A stretch of DNA of 11,376 nt from contig JAFGIT010000074.1 of the NCBI GenBank assembly GCA_016929465.1, positions 1-11,376 of the forward strand, in the 5' to 3' direction. This DNA comes from Candidatus Coatesiibacteriota bacterium (GTDB lineage Bacteria > B130-G9). Under the pieces are notes generated by a model, which ran no database searches, was not told the origin of the DNA, and saw only the letters and a list, made by a program, of their open reading frames with translations. Of the stretch, positions 1 through 5,030 are shown piece by piece. Made by a program: the position numbers and the translations under genes. Every line of letters begins with the position of its first letter. Position 1 is the first letter of the stretch.

Positions 1-36
1 GCAAAAGCCCTCATAGAAGCCATCACGCTGACCAAA

Positions 37-651
37 CTACTGTCCAATTCCGATGATTAAAACACTCGTGAAAATCGGTGTCAATTGAGCCTTGCCGGTC
101 GGTGTGAGATGGTCCATAAGGCCCGACCAGAAGCCTCGTATCACCTCGCCGTTCTTTCCACCCAGATAGGCCTGCTCCCACGGGTTCTTGGGATCGAGAA
201 AGAGAAAAGGTGTGTTAAATATAATCAGGTCGAACTTCTCGTCCTGCCCTACGTTCTCAAAGAGGTTGCTCTGACGGCATTCGATCCTTGAGTCCACCTC
301 GTGAATTATGGAATTTATCCTCGCACATTTCACGGCCATCGGATTGATGTCGCAGGCAAGAACCCTCGCTGCTTTCGACGCAGCCGAAATGGCTTGAACG
401 CCGGAGCCAGTCCCCATGTCCAGCACTGAATCACCCTCCTCCACCACCAGGTTGTCGGAGAGAAACTCCCCCGCCCAATGCCTGATTGGATCATAGACTG
501 TAGGAAGAATAATTAGAGGCTTATCGCGATAGGTGACACTCCTGACACGTCCCCTGTCTCGAAGAGCCATGAACCTGGCGAGTGATATCATAAGTAGCGT
601 TCTAATACGGCGGCGAACCGACCGGCTAAATAATTGGTCGTGGTCTGGCAT
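37..651 (-). CDS. PrmC/HemK-like class I SAM methyltransferase, probably frameshifted near its 3' end
   Basis: A 204-residue class I (Rossmann) SAM-dependent methyltransferase of the small-domain/HemK-like kind. The SAM-binding motif I is VLDMGTGSG (about residues 76-84). Motif II-like ACDINPMAVKCARIN follows at about 99-113. The substrate-site motif is FNTPF (about 145-149), in the place of the NPPY of PrmC/HemK enzymes. The lead-in LPTVYDPIRHW (about 49-59) is also typical. The substrate cannot be told; the NTPF variant argues against confident assignment as the release-factor methylase. The ending is odd: after ...GKAQLTPIFTSVL the frame runs 7 more residues to a TAG. If the extra A opposite position 57 is ignored, the reading continues as SSELDSSLVSVMASMRAF to the window edge, which looks like the missing C-terminal helix. 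The start ATG at 651 has only a weak purine-rich stretch upstream. It is the last minus-strand gene of the accessory half. Confidence 0.8.
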   Translation of the reverse strand: MPDHDQLFSRSVRRRIRTLLMISLARFMALRDRGRVRSVTYRDKPLIILPTVYDPIRHWAGEFLSDNLVVEEGDSVLDMGTGSGVQAISAASKAARVLACDINPMAVKCARINSIIHEVDSRIECRQSNLFENVGQDEKFDLIIFNTPFLFLDPKNPWEQAYLGGKNGEVIRGFWSGLMDHLTPTGKAQLTPIFTSVLIIGIGQ

Positions 652-759
652 CTGGTCCAGTCTCTCTTTCTCAGGCAGTAAGCCTAGTATCTTGTTCCCG
701 TGATCCTTTGGCGATTATGGCAATTTCGTGGCAATGTCAGCTAAAGCTCCTATCTGGGC

Positions 760-924
760 CTAACCGACGTCCTTGAAGAACTCCATGAGCTCATCGAGCA
801 GATCATCACCGTCCGAATCCCTGGCCTGGGTCTCAGACAGGGCTCTTACTGCGGTTTCTGGCAATTCATTGGTTTGGCTCTTGATCTTTCTGATGTGGGT
901 TTTCACATCGACCCTCGCGGGCAT
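760..924 (-). CDS. Small hypothetical acidic protein (54 aa), possibly the tail of a decayed gene
   Basis: The ORF starts MPARVDVKTHIRKIKSQ and ends LLDELMEFFKDVG. It has no hydrophobic segment and an acidic C-terminal half (DSDGDDLLDELMEFF) that would form an amphipathic helix. The ATG at 922-924 follows GGTGAAGTG, a mediocre ribosome-binding site. The same frame stays protein-like upstream of an in-frame TAG (ending THLARKETAL, then stop, then RKIGEV). So this may instead be the surviving C-terminal part of a broken gene. It lies 108 bases ahead of the methyltransferase at 37-651, in the same orientation. I do not recognise a family. Confidence 0.4.
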   Translation of the reverse strand: MPARVDVKTHIRKIKSQTNELPETAVRALSETQARDSDGDDLLDELMEFFKDVG

Positions 925-1361
925 CACTTCACCAATCTTCCGCTATAATGCTGTTTCTTTCCGCGCAAGGTGCGTCTCAGCCGGGCCTCGTGAAGTCAAC
1001 CACTTCGCCGAGGGTTTCAATCAAAATACTACGAATTAATTGTTATGCTGCACGACTCTCTTTGTCAAGCATATTTTCACTCCCAAAGACCAGATTGAGC
1101 GGGAATTGGGGTCGCTCTGATTCGAGTAGTCTATTGCTGGCGATTGGGCGGCTGAAATGGTGCGAGATGCTCGCCTTATCCATTCAGACGACCGCAGCAT
1201 CTGCGATTCAGATTCATGCTGCGCAGCCAGAAGGATTGCAGCCAGGGCGGCCTCCCGACCTTAATAGGACGGCGAGAGCCTATGGTTGCGCTAGCGCTGG
1301 TCCTACATTATTAGAAGGGGAAAGATGGAGATGAGGTTCGACATTCCTCCAGAATAGGACA
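925..1361. other. Gene-poor stretch between the 54-aa ORF and the restriction endonuclease
   Basis: No ORF here has a convincing family or a good ribosome-binding site. The longest open frame (plus strand, 948-1334) is rich in Ser, Arg and Leu, has no recognisable domain and runs against every neighbour. On the minus strand there are protein-like scraps in shifting frames: MLDKESRAA from 1072, then QLIRSILIETLGEVVDFTRPG, then THLARKETAL. This suggests a degraded small gene ending at 760. The stretch from about 1080 to 1340 holds nothing I can name. Confidence 0.4.
1039..1068 (-). promoter_or_regulatory. Possible sigma70-type promoter facing left
   Basis: On the minus strand a perfect TTGACA (1063-1068) is followed after 18 bases by AACAAT (1039-1044), or after 17 bases by TAACAA. 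It would drive the 54-residue ORF at 760-924 and the methyltransferase beyond. The -35 is ideal but the -10 is only moderate. The TTGACA also overlaps a short ORF beginning ATG at 1070-1072 (MLDKESRAA then stop), so part of the match may be decayed coding sequence. Confidence 0.35.
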
Positions 1362-1375
1362 TTAGCTGGAGGAAT
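1343..1375. repeat. Perfect inverted repeat over the end of the endonuclease gene
   Basis: ATTCCTCCAG (1343-1352) and CTGGAGGAAT (1366-1375) are perfect 10-base inverted arms with a 13-base loop that contains the endonuclease stop codon (1362-1364). As RNA it would fold around the 3' end of the endonuclease message. There is no T-run after it on the minus strand, so it is not a textbook Rho-independent terminator. It could be an mRNA-stabilising hairpin, a weak terminator or a recombination site. Confidence 0.65.
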
Positions 1376-1991
1376 TGTCAGGATGCTCCAGTCCCAATAT
1401 CTTCGCCACGAATTGGGTCCGGGCATAAAATGCCCTGCTTCTACTCCCGTGTCCTGGACCTTTGGTTCTCGGCTGCACAAATACTCCCATCTTGCCGGTC
1501 AAGCAGTCAAAGCCCCGACTGGCGATACACTCCCTGGTCTCTTCGTAGTCCCTCTTAACCTGCTCATAGAGGACCGGGTCGGCGAGGTCGAATGCAGCCA
1601 CCGCAACTAAAAGCGATCTCTCTTCACGCTGTGACTCAAAAAGGCGAGCGCACACCACTGCCCTCTGTAATTTTGAGAGTAGATGACTCTCTTCGAAGGG
1701 CGTCTGTTTGACGTTATAGGGATCGATCATCGTGATTGCCATGGTCTCTTTGACTGCAATTCTGCCACTTTTGAGTCGCTTGAGTGGTACTATCTTCAGC
1801 TCCCATGAGCCAAAATTGGGAGATTTCGCCGAGTTGATCGGAAGCCCGAGATAGCGCTCGAGAACGTGGCCGGCCCATCCCTTGTTCTTCTTGTCGCCCT
1901 TCCAGATAGTCACCTCATATTTGGATGCAAGGGGAACGAGGTCGGTTCCCTCCAGTTGCTTCAACTTCTCTATTGCTTGCTGCCGTTCCAT
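1362..1991 (-). CDS. MutH/MvaI-BcnI-like type II restriction endonuclease
   Basis: A 209-residue protein of the MutH/Sau3AI and MvaI/BcnI branch of PD-(D/E)XK nucleases. The signature is KGWAGHVLERYLGLPINS (37-54) followed by SPNFGSWELKIVPL (57-70). In relatives this region reads G-x-G-x-x-LE ... SPDFGGIELK, giving the metal-binding E, D, ExK set. Here E45, E64 and K66 are present, but the position expected to be Asp is Asn59 (codon AAT). The rest (KETMAITMIDP, PFEESHLLSKLQRAVVCAR) fits a full-length compact endonuclease. It starts 17 bases after the stop of the adenine methyltransferase, so methylase and nuclease share a transcript with the methylase first. The natural reading is the restriction subunit of a type II R-M system. 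The Asn could mean reduced activity or lie within family variation. Target inferred, not shown: GATC, from the DpnA-like partner and the MutH-like fold. Confidence 0.82.
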   Translation of the reverse strand: MERQQAIEKLKQLEGTDLVPLASKYEVTIWKGDKKNKGWAGHVLERYLGLPINSAKSPNFGSWELKIVPLKRLKSGRIAVKETMAITMIDPYNVKQTPFEESHLLSKLQRAVVCARLFESQREERSLLVAVAAFDLADPVLYEQVKRDYEETRECIASRGFDCLTGKMGVFVQPRTKGPGHGSRSRAFYARTQFVAKILGLEHPDNSSS

Positions 1992-2008
1992 CCGCTATCC
2001 AAGCTCAG

Positions 2009-2911
2009 CTAGAAGTTCAAGGTCGCTTGTCTATTTGCTATAGCGTGCTTCAATCTCTTCTCAGATAGTTTGATGTATTCTGATTCCAGTTCGACCCCCA
2101 AGAACCTCCTACCGCAGTTGATGGCTGCGACACCCGTGGTTGAGCTTCCTGCAAATGGGTCGAACACCAGATCGCCCTCGTCGGTGCAAGATAGAATTAT
2201 CCTCTGCAACAAAGCGACTGGCTTCTGAGTAGGATGCTTGCCAAAAGCCTTTTCGTCACCATTTGGCGCTGTGAACGTCCAGACAGACTTCATCTGCTTC
2301 CCATGATTCATTTCACGCATGGCGTGATAGTTGAAGCGATGTTTAGCCTTCTCGTTCTTTGCGGCCCAGATGATCGTCTCGGTAGCATGAGTGAAGTAAC
2401 GGCAAGATAAATTTGGGGGCGGATTGGGCTTAATCCAGGTTAGATCGTTAAGTATTTTCATGCCCAATTGCTGCATAGCAAAGCCGGCAGAGTGGATGAC
2501 ATGGTGCGTCCCCGAGATCCACATGGTTCCATTTGGCTTGAGTAGATCGCGGCATTGGGAAATCCATGCGGTATTGAATTCGTGGTTGAGATCCGGTCCT
2601 TTGGATTTGTCCCATTTTCCCTTATCCACATTTACCATCTTGCCTGCATGGCACGTGATCCCGCCATTCGAGAGGAAATACGGCGGATCGGCGAAGATCA
2701 TATCGAATAGACCCTTAGGATTCGCGCAGATTTGCGAGTCCATGAACTCGATACAATTGGCCTGATAGAGCCATACCCCAATTTCATCACTCTTGAACAC
2801 GCACTTGTTTGGCGAGTATTCGGTGCTTTGCAATGCCATTGGAGGCTGAGGACCAACCTCGATCTGTGAATTATGGGATCTCGCCATCGACGCCCGGAGT
2901 ATCTTTGCCAT
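2009..2911 (-). CDS. DpnA-like DNA adenine-N6 methyltransferase of the R-M system
   Basis: A 300-residue beta-class amino-methyltransferase, recognisable from the order of its motifs. Catalytic motif IV DPPY is at 75-78 (within FADPPYFLSNGG), and SAM-binding motif I FDPFAGSSTTG is at 250-260. Between them lie KGKWDKSKG, KPNGTMWISG, NPPPNLSCRYFTHATETI and GKHPTQKP. From memory this run is very close to DpnA (M2.DpnII), which methylates GATC and accepts single-stranded DNA. It would protect host DNA from the endonuclease encoded just downstream. About 45 residues before VWLYQANC are poorly conserved. The ATG at 2911 has no clear ribosome-binding site, so a later Met (residue 9 or 25) could be the real start. 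No controller-protein gene sits between the two R-M genes. Confidence 0.9.
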   Translation of the reverse strand: MAKILRASMARSHNSQIEVGPQPPMALQSTEYSPNKCVFKSDEIGVWLYQANCIEFMDSQICANPKGLFDMIFADPPYFLSNGGITCHAGKMVNVDKGKWDKSKGPDLNHEFNTAWISQCRDLLKPNGTMWISGTHHVIHSAGFAMQQLGMKILNDLTWIKPNPPPNLSCRYFTHATETIIWAAKNEKAKHRFNYHAMREMNHGKQMKSVWTFTAPNGDEKAFGKHPTQKPVALLQRIILSCTDEGDLVFDPFAGSSTTGVAAINCGRRFLGVELESEYIKLSEKRLKHAIANRQATLNF

Positions 2912-3021
2912 ATTACTTTTGTATCGTCTTTGCCGGATTTCTGCAAGGGTGGACGAGCCGGATTGGGCTTGAGCGATCCATGGGAGGGGGGATTTGGTAT
3001 CGCCGAATCTAGATAACTTAC

Positions 3022-3258
3022 CTAATGGCTGCCGCGGAGCAGCCCGGCCACGCTCAAATCCTCATCGAGGTCCGGCCAGTGTATCCCATCGCCATCGCCA
3101 AGCAGCTCGTAATTCGCAAGCTGCTCCTTTGACGCCCCTGCCAAGCGCGGGAACCACACCAGCGGAACCGATATCGTCCGCCCGTCCACAAGCGACACGA
3201 TCAGCTCGTCGTCGGTGAAGCGAATCTCTTGCGCCGATGCGCGTGCCTGAGTGTTCAT
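3022..3258 (-). CDS. DUF2442 protein
   Basis: A 78-residue DUF2442 protein. The family core is visible as DDELIVSLVDGRTISVPLVWFPRL (about 16-39), then NYELLGDGDGIHWPDLDEDLSVAGLL (about 49-74). It starts at an ATG preceded by GGGGGCCTGTA, which offers an SD-like G-run. DUF2442 genes very often pair with DUF4160 genes, and such pairs are commonly treated as toxin-antitoxin-like, though the biochemistry is unsettled. No DUF4160 gene is visible here. Instead it is the last of a run of small minus-strand genes, 45 bases after the CopG-type antitoxin gene. Confidence 0.85.
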   Translation of the reverse strand: MNTQARASAQEIRFTDDELIVSLVDGRTISVPLVWFPRLAGASKEQLANYELLGDGDGIHWPDLDEDLSVAGLLRGSH

Positions 3259-3303
3259 TACAGGCCCCCATGGGCGGAGCCATTCAGTTCCGACATTGAG
3301 CCA

Positions 3304-3540
3304 CTAATCAAGCCGAGATTTCTCAAGCCTCCTACCGGAGCTCTCTCTTGAGGTCCGCACCCTAGAGATATCCACCTCAAATTCCGCAGGGAAAAGAAAC
3401 TCCTCGAAGTCCGTAATGCTGTGCTCGTCCCAGAATTCCCCAGCCTGGTCTTCCGACTCGAACTCGGCGGGAAGTGTGGTGACAAAATCCGGCTTCACTG
3501 GTTTGTTATTCAACTCATCTGCGGAATTAGGCCACAGTGA
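3304..3540 (-). CDS. CopG/BrnA-type antitoxin
   Basis: A 78-residue protein starting MSLWPNSADELN. I chose the ATG at 3538-3540, which overlaps the end of the hicB-like gene and implies translational coupling. An upstream in-frame ATG at 3618 would put 26 residues of hicB-antisense-like sequence in front. The recognisable part is LPAEFESEDQAGEFWDEHSITDFEEFLFPAEFEVDI. This is the CopG antitoxin pattern (P-x-F-x-S-E-x-E-x-FW-x-x-H-x-x-x-D) found in BrnA-like antitoxins, which bind DNA as ribbon-helix-helix dimers and neutralise an RNase toxin. The basic tail RTSRESSGRRLEKSRLD is longer than I expect. No BrnT-type toxin gene is adjacent. Confidence 0.72.
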   Translation of the reverse strand, partial: SLWPNSADELNNKPVKPDFVTTLPAEFESEDQAGEFWDEHSITDFEEFLFPAEFEVDISRVRTSRESSGRRLEKSRLD

Positions 3541-3742
3541 CATCCACGTATTCCATCTCTGATGTCGGCTGTGGAATGGGTGCGCCGTCTTGCTTGAGCC
3601 CTTCGATATGGAATTCAATAGCCTCCTTTATGAGCCGAACGACATCTTCCCTCGTCTCGTCCGCAGCAGCACATACGGGGAGGTCAGGAACATAGGCCCC
3701 CCAGCTCGTCGATTCCCTCTCGATCACGATCATGTATTTCAT
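3527..3742 (-). CDS. HicB-like antitoxin, without a visible HicA
   Basis: A 71-residue HicB_lk-type protein. It has the usual partly RNase-H-like start MKYMIVIERESTSWGAYVPDLPVCAAADETREDVVRLIKEAIEFHIEGL, followed by a short tail ending VDVTVA. No C-terminal helix-turn-helix or ribbon-helix-helix is present, so this is the short form. The ribosome-binding site GAGGGAAG lies just upstream of the ATG, within the 13 bases after the stop of the DUF2283 gene. The 3' end overlaps the CopG-type antitoxin start by 14 bases. HicB normally neutralises the mRNA-interferase HicA; I found no HicA-like ORF on either side. It may therefore be an orphan or a regulator within the small-gene cluster. Confidence 0.85.
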   Translation of the reverse strand: MKYMIVIERESTSWGAYVPDLPVCAAADETREDVVRLIKEAIEFHIEGLKQDGAPIPQPTSEMEYVDVTVA

Positions 3743-3755
3743 TGTGCTTCCCTCA

Positions 3756-3905
3756 TTACCAATTGTCGATGTCTATTCCGACAAGATCCCCGTAAGTGTC
3801 GCAATCCAGGACCGGTCCCTCAGATATCTCACTGCTATCCACACTCGGCTTGGCGGAGAGGGCAATGCAAAGAGAGTCGATCTCCAGGAAGCAATTTGAC
3901 CTCAC
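3756..3905 (-). CDS. DUF2283 protein (49 aa)
   Basis: A small ORF under the usual length cut-off. It begins at a GTG (3903-3905) as MRSNCFLEIDSLCIALSAKP and ends GPVLDCDTYGDLVGIDIDNW. It aligns without gaps to the DUF2283 pattern: M-x-x-x-Y-D-x-E-x-D-x-L-Y-I-x-L-S, then E-I-x-x-G-V-I-x-D-x-D-x-x-G-x-x-V-G-I-E-I. The canonical Tyr-Asp after the start is Cys-Phe here. The function of the family is unknown; it frequently sits next to toxin-antitoxin-like genes. Here it lies 13 bases upstream of the hicB-like gene and 42 bases downstream of the membrane micropeptide, so one transcript is likely. Confidence 0.78.
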   Translation of the reverse strand: MRSNCFLEIDSLCIALSAKPSVDSSEISEGPVLDCDTYGDLVGIDIDNW

Positions 3906-3947
3906 AATCGAGATTATCTACGATGTAAGCCCGGGGATATGGAGAGC

Positions 3948-4070
3948 TCAGGGCAGGAACCTGGTCGAGCTATACTCGGTAATTCTTACGATTTGTTGTT
4001 GACTTTGCCCTATATTAAAAGAGAGAAGCTCTAACACAGCGACAATGATCGTTAAAATAGTTATCGCCAT
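3948..4070 (-). CDS. Hydrophobic single-span micropeptide (40 aa)
   Basis: The peptide starts MAITILTIIVAVLELLSF, one clear membrane-spanning or membrane-inserting helix. A polar tail of about 22 residues follows (IGQSQQQIVRITEYSSTRFLP, with two Arg). The start at 4068-4070 is chosen because AAAGGAGG (4079-4086), a near-perfect ribosome-binding site, lies 8 bases upstream. The ATG at 4074-4076 is only 2 bases from it, and a TTG at 4139 is far away. A strong promoter lies 110 bases upstream. Size and layout resemble small membrane toxins of type I systems or membrane micropeptides that modulate partners, but there is no sequence family I recognise. It heads the cluster of antitoxin-like genes. 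Confidence 0.5.
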   Translation of the reverse strand: MAITILTIIVAVLELLSFNIGQSQQQIVRITEYSSTRFLP

Positions 4071-4181
4071 CTTCATCGCCTCCTTTAATCCAAATACCCT
4101 TCCAGGTGCCTTGTCCGCAGATTGAATTCCTGCCCTCAACTCTCTACTTCATGATACATGGACAATATTATATCTATCTTA

Positions 4182-4210
4182 AGTATAATGCCTTTCCAGA
4201 AATATGTCAA
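4182..4210 (-). promoter_or_regulatory. Strong sigma70-type promoter driving the small-gene cluster
   Basis: On the minus strand TTGACA (4205-4210, 6 of 6) is separated by exactly 17 bases from TATACT (4182-4187, 5 of 6). It is the best promoter match I found in the window. Transcription would start near 4175 and give a leader of about 105 bases before the micropeptide at 4070. A 7-codon ORF (MYHEVES) lies early in that leader. The promoter sits just outside the hairpin array of the transposase unit. Confidence 0.75.
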
Positions 4211-4253
4211 GGCGATTCCTCGCCCCAGCTTGACATGACGGCTCGCACCCTCC

Positions 4254-4270
4254 TCCCCCTGAAAGGGGGA
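4254..4270. repeat. Hairpin C, left copy
   Basis: TCCCCCT-GAA-AGGGGGA forms a perfect 7-base-pair stem with a 3-base loop. Its 11-base core (4257-4267) is the reverse complement of the core of hairpin C' at 4910-4920. Confidence 0.7.
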
Positions 4271-4278
4271 TACAATCT

Positions 4279-4302
4279 GTAGCCGTAGGCGGGAGCCTAC
4301 GG
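4279..4302. repeat. Hairpin A, left copy (24-base inverted repeat)
   Basis: CCGTAGGC (4283-4290), loop GGGA, GCCTACGG (4295-4302): a perfect 8-base-pair stem. With the four bases before it, the 24 bases 4279-4302 are an exact reverse complement of 4876-4899 on the far side of the transposase gene. Confidence 0.9.
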
Positions 4303-4333
4303 GACCGATGGAGCCCCGCAACCTCACCTACAC

Positions 4334-4350
4334 CGGCCCTGAAGGGGCCG
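4334..4350. repeat. Hairpin B, left copy
   Basis: CGGCCC (4334-4339) pairs with GGGCCG (4345-4350) around TGAAG. It lies 12 bases past the transposase stop. Bases 4334-4347 are the exact reverse complement of 4837-4850. It might also help end transposase transcription, although no T-run follows. Confidence 0.8.
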
Positions 4351-4361
4351 CACAGCTGGCT

Positions 4362-4808
4362 TCACAAAAGAAACCGTTCATCGAATTCAATTCCAGCCTC
4401 AATCAGAAGCTGCCTCAGCTCATCCGCAAACGACACCCTCCTATGATGCGCCTTTTCGGCGTTTATATAATCGACTAGCGCATCTTTATCACGTCTCGAA
4501 TGCGTGAAGGCGCCGTATCCATCCTGCCAGCCAATGAAATCGGGGAATATGCGCTCATCTTTGATCCAGCGCGATGCCTTTGTTTTGACGTCTCTGACGA
4601 GGTCTGCCAGCCGTTGGCATGGGTGAAGAGTCGTGAGAATGTGCACGTGATCCTCGACCGCCCCAATTCGATGAAGGTGGCAATCTCTGTTCTTGATGAG
4701 CCCCCAGATGTATCGGTAGAGAGGCTCACGGTTGGATCCGCAGAGGGAAGGTGTCCTGTTCTTCGTCGAAAAGACAATATGATATAGAATCTGTGTAAAT
4801 GTGGACAT
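4362..4808 (-). CDS. IS200-like / REP-associated tyrosine transposase (RAYT)
   Basis: A 148-residue Y1 transposase, the normal size for this family and apparently intact. The HUH metal-binding motif is HVH at 54-56 (within VEDHVHIL). The candidate nucleophilic tyrosine is Tyr114, in DYINAEKAHH. The family's usual GWQDGYGAF (93-101) and closing EAGIEFDERFLL are present. Such enzymes cut and rejoin single-stranded DNA at a hairpin-guided site through a 5'-phosphotyrosine link. RAYT members act on REP hairpins and are usually single-copy rather than self-spreading. The mirrored hairpins on both sides support that reading. The ATG at 4806-4808 has no clear ribosome-binding site, which fits low expression. 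The hairpin B' lies about 30 bases upstream and would be in its leader. Confidence 0.93.
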   Translation of the reverse strand: MSTFTQILYHIVFSTKNRTPSLCGSNREPLYRYIWGLIKNRDCHLHRIGAVEDHVHILTTLHPCQRLADLVRDVKTKASRWIKDERIFPDFIGWQDGYGAFTHSRRDKDALVDYINAEKAHHRRVSFADELRQLLIEAGIEFDERFLL

Positions 4809-4836
4809 TATTTCATTGCATTATCTGATTGTACGA

Positions 4837-4850
4837 CCCCTTCAGGGCCG
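4837..4850. repeat. Hairpin B', right copy
   Basis: These 14 bases (CCCCTTCAGGGCCG) are the exact reverse complement of 4334-4347. The outer part of the stem is changed (CGACCCC instead of CGGCCCC), so the hairpin here is weaker than its left partner. A T-run follows on the plus strand. Confidence 0.75.
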
Positions 4851-4875
4851 TTTTTGTTCGTTGTCGCATTTCGAT

Positions 4876-4899
4876 CCGTAGGCTCCCGCCTACGGCTAC
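4876..4899. repeat. Hairpin A', right copy (24-base inverted repeat)
   Basis: CCGTAGGC (4876-4883), loop TCCC, GCCTACGG (4888-4895), followed by CTAC. It matches the reverse complement of 4279-4302 at all 24 positions. This perfect conservation on both sides marks it as the most likely recognition hairpin of the transposase. Confidence 0.9.
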
Positions 4900-4906
4900 C
4901 ATTGTC

Positions 4907-4923
4907 AAGCCCTTTCAGGGCTT
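4907..4923. repeat. Hairpin C', right copy
   Basis: AAGCCCT-TTC-AGGGCTT, a perfect 7-base-pair stem with a 3-base loop. The 11-base core CCCTTTCAGGG (4910-4920) is the reverse complement of the left C core. The outer stem bases differ but stay paired, as expected if structure is conserved. Confidence 0.7.
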
Positions 4924-4932
4924 TAGAAGCAC

Positions 4933-4952
4933 CACCATGTTGAAACATGGTG
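4933..4952. repeat. Hairpin D
   Basis: CACCATGT-TGAA-ACATGGTG, a perfect stem of 8 pairs with a TGAA loop (9 pairs if the loop closes to GA). It has no partner on the left side. The TGAA loop core is shared with hairpins B and C, which hints at a common repeat family. Confidence 0.7.
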
Positions 4953-5030
4953 TTAATATTATTGGAGGCTGAGATTTCGACCGCATTGAAATATCGCCTA
5001 AAGAGGTGCGGCGAATCGGCCCGCGGCGTC

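Larger units (their letters stand above)
4254..4952. mobile_element. RAYT-type transposase unit with mirrored hairpin arrays
   Basis: A Y1 (HUH) transposase gene sits between two arrays of three short hairpins arranged as mirror images. The left order is C (4254-4270), A (4283-4302), B (4334-4350); the right order is B' (4837-4850), A' (4876-4895), C' (4907-4923), with one extra hairpin D (4933-4952). Only the hairpins match between the sides; the spacer sequences do not. Ordinary IS200/IS605 elements have subterminal hairpins in the same orientation. Inverted pairs around a single tyrosine transposase are instead typical of REP/BIME-associated RAYT genes. I cannot see target-site duplications, and this enzyme class makes none. 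Confidence 0.7.

Noticed and set aside
948-1334. A 128-codon plus-strand open frame in the gene-poor region.
   Set aside because: It has a Ser/Arg/Leu-rich composition and no recognisable domain. It is opposite to all neighbours, and part of it lies against protein-like minus-strand fragments.
2622-2630. A perfect DnaA-box sequence, TTATCCACA.
   Set aside because: It is inside the conserved NVDKGKW coding stretch of the adenine methyltransferase, is single and has no AT-rich or clustered boxes around it, so it is not an origin.
3027-3044. Hairpin GGCTGC/GCAGCC near the end of the DUF2442 gene as a terminator.
   Set aside because: It lies inside the coding sequence, has only six pairs and no T-run downstream on the minus strand.
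3743-3947. A possible HicA toxin gene next to the hicB-like gene.
   Set aside because: I read the frames on the minus strand. The only protein-like sequence is the DUF2283 ORF; no HicA dsRNA-binding pattern (conserved His and G-S-H) is visible.
4230-4235. A second TTGACA, on the plus strand, near the left hairpins.
   Set aside because: There is no -10-like hexamer at a workable distance and no plus-strand gene follows.
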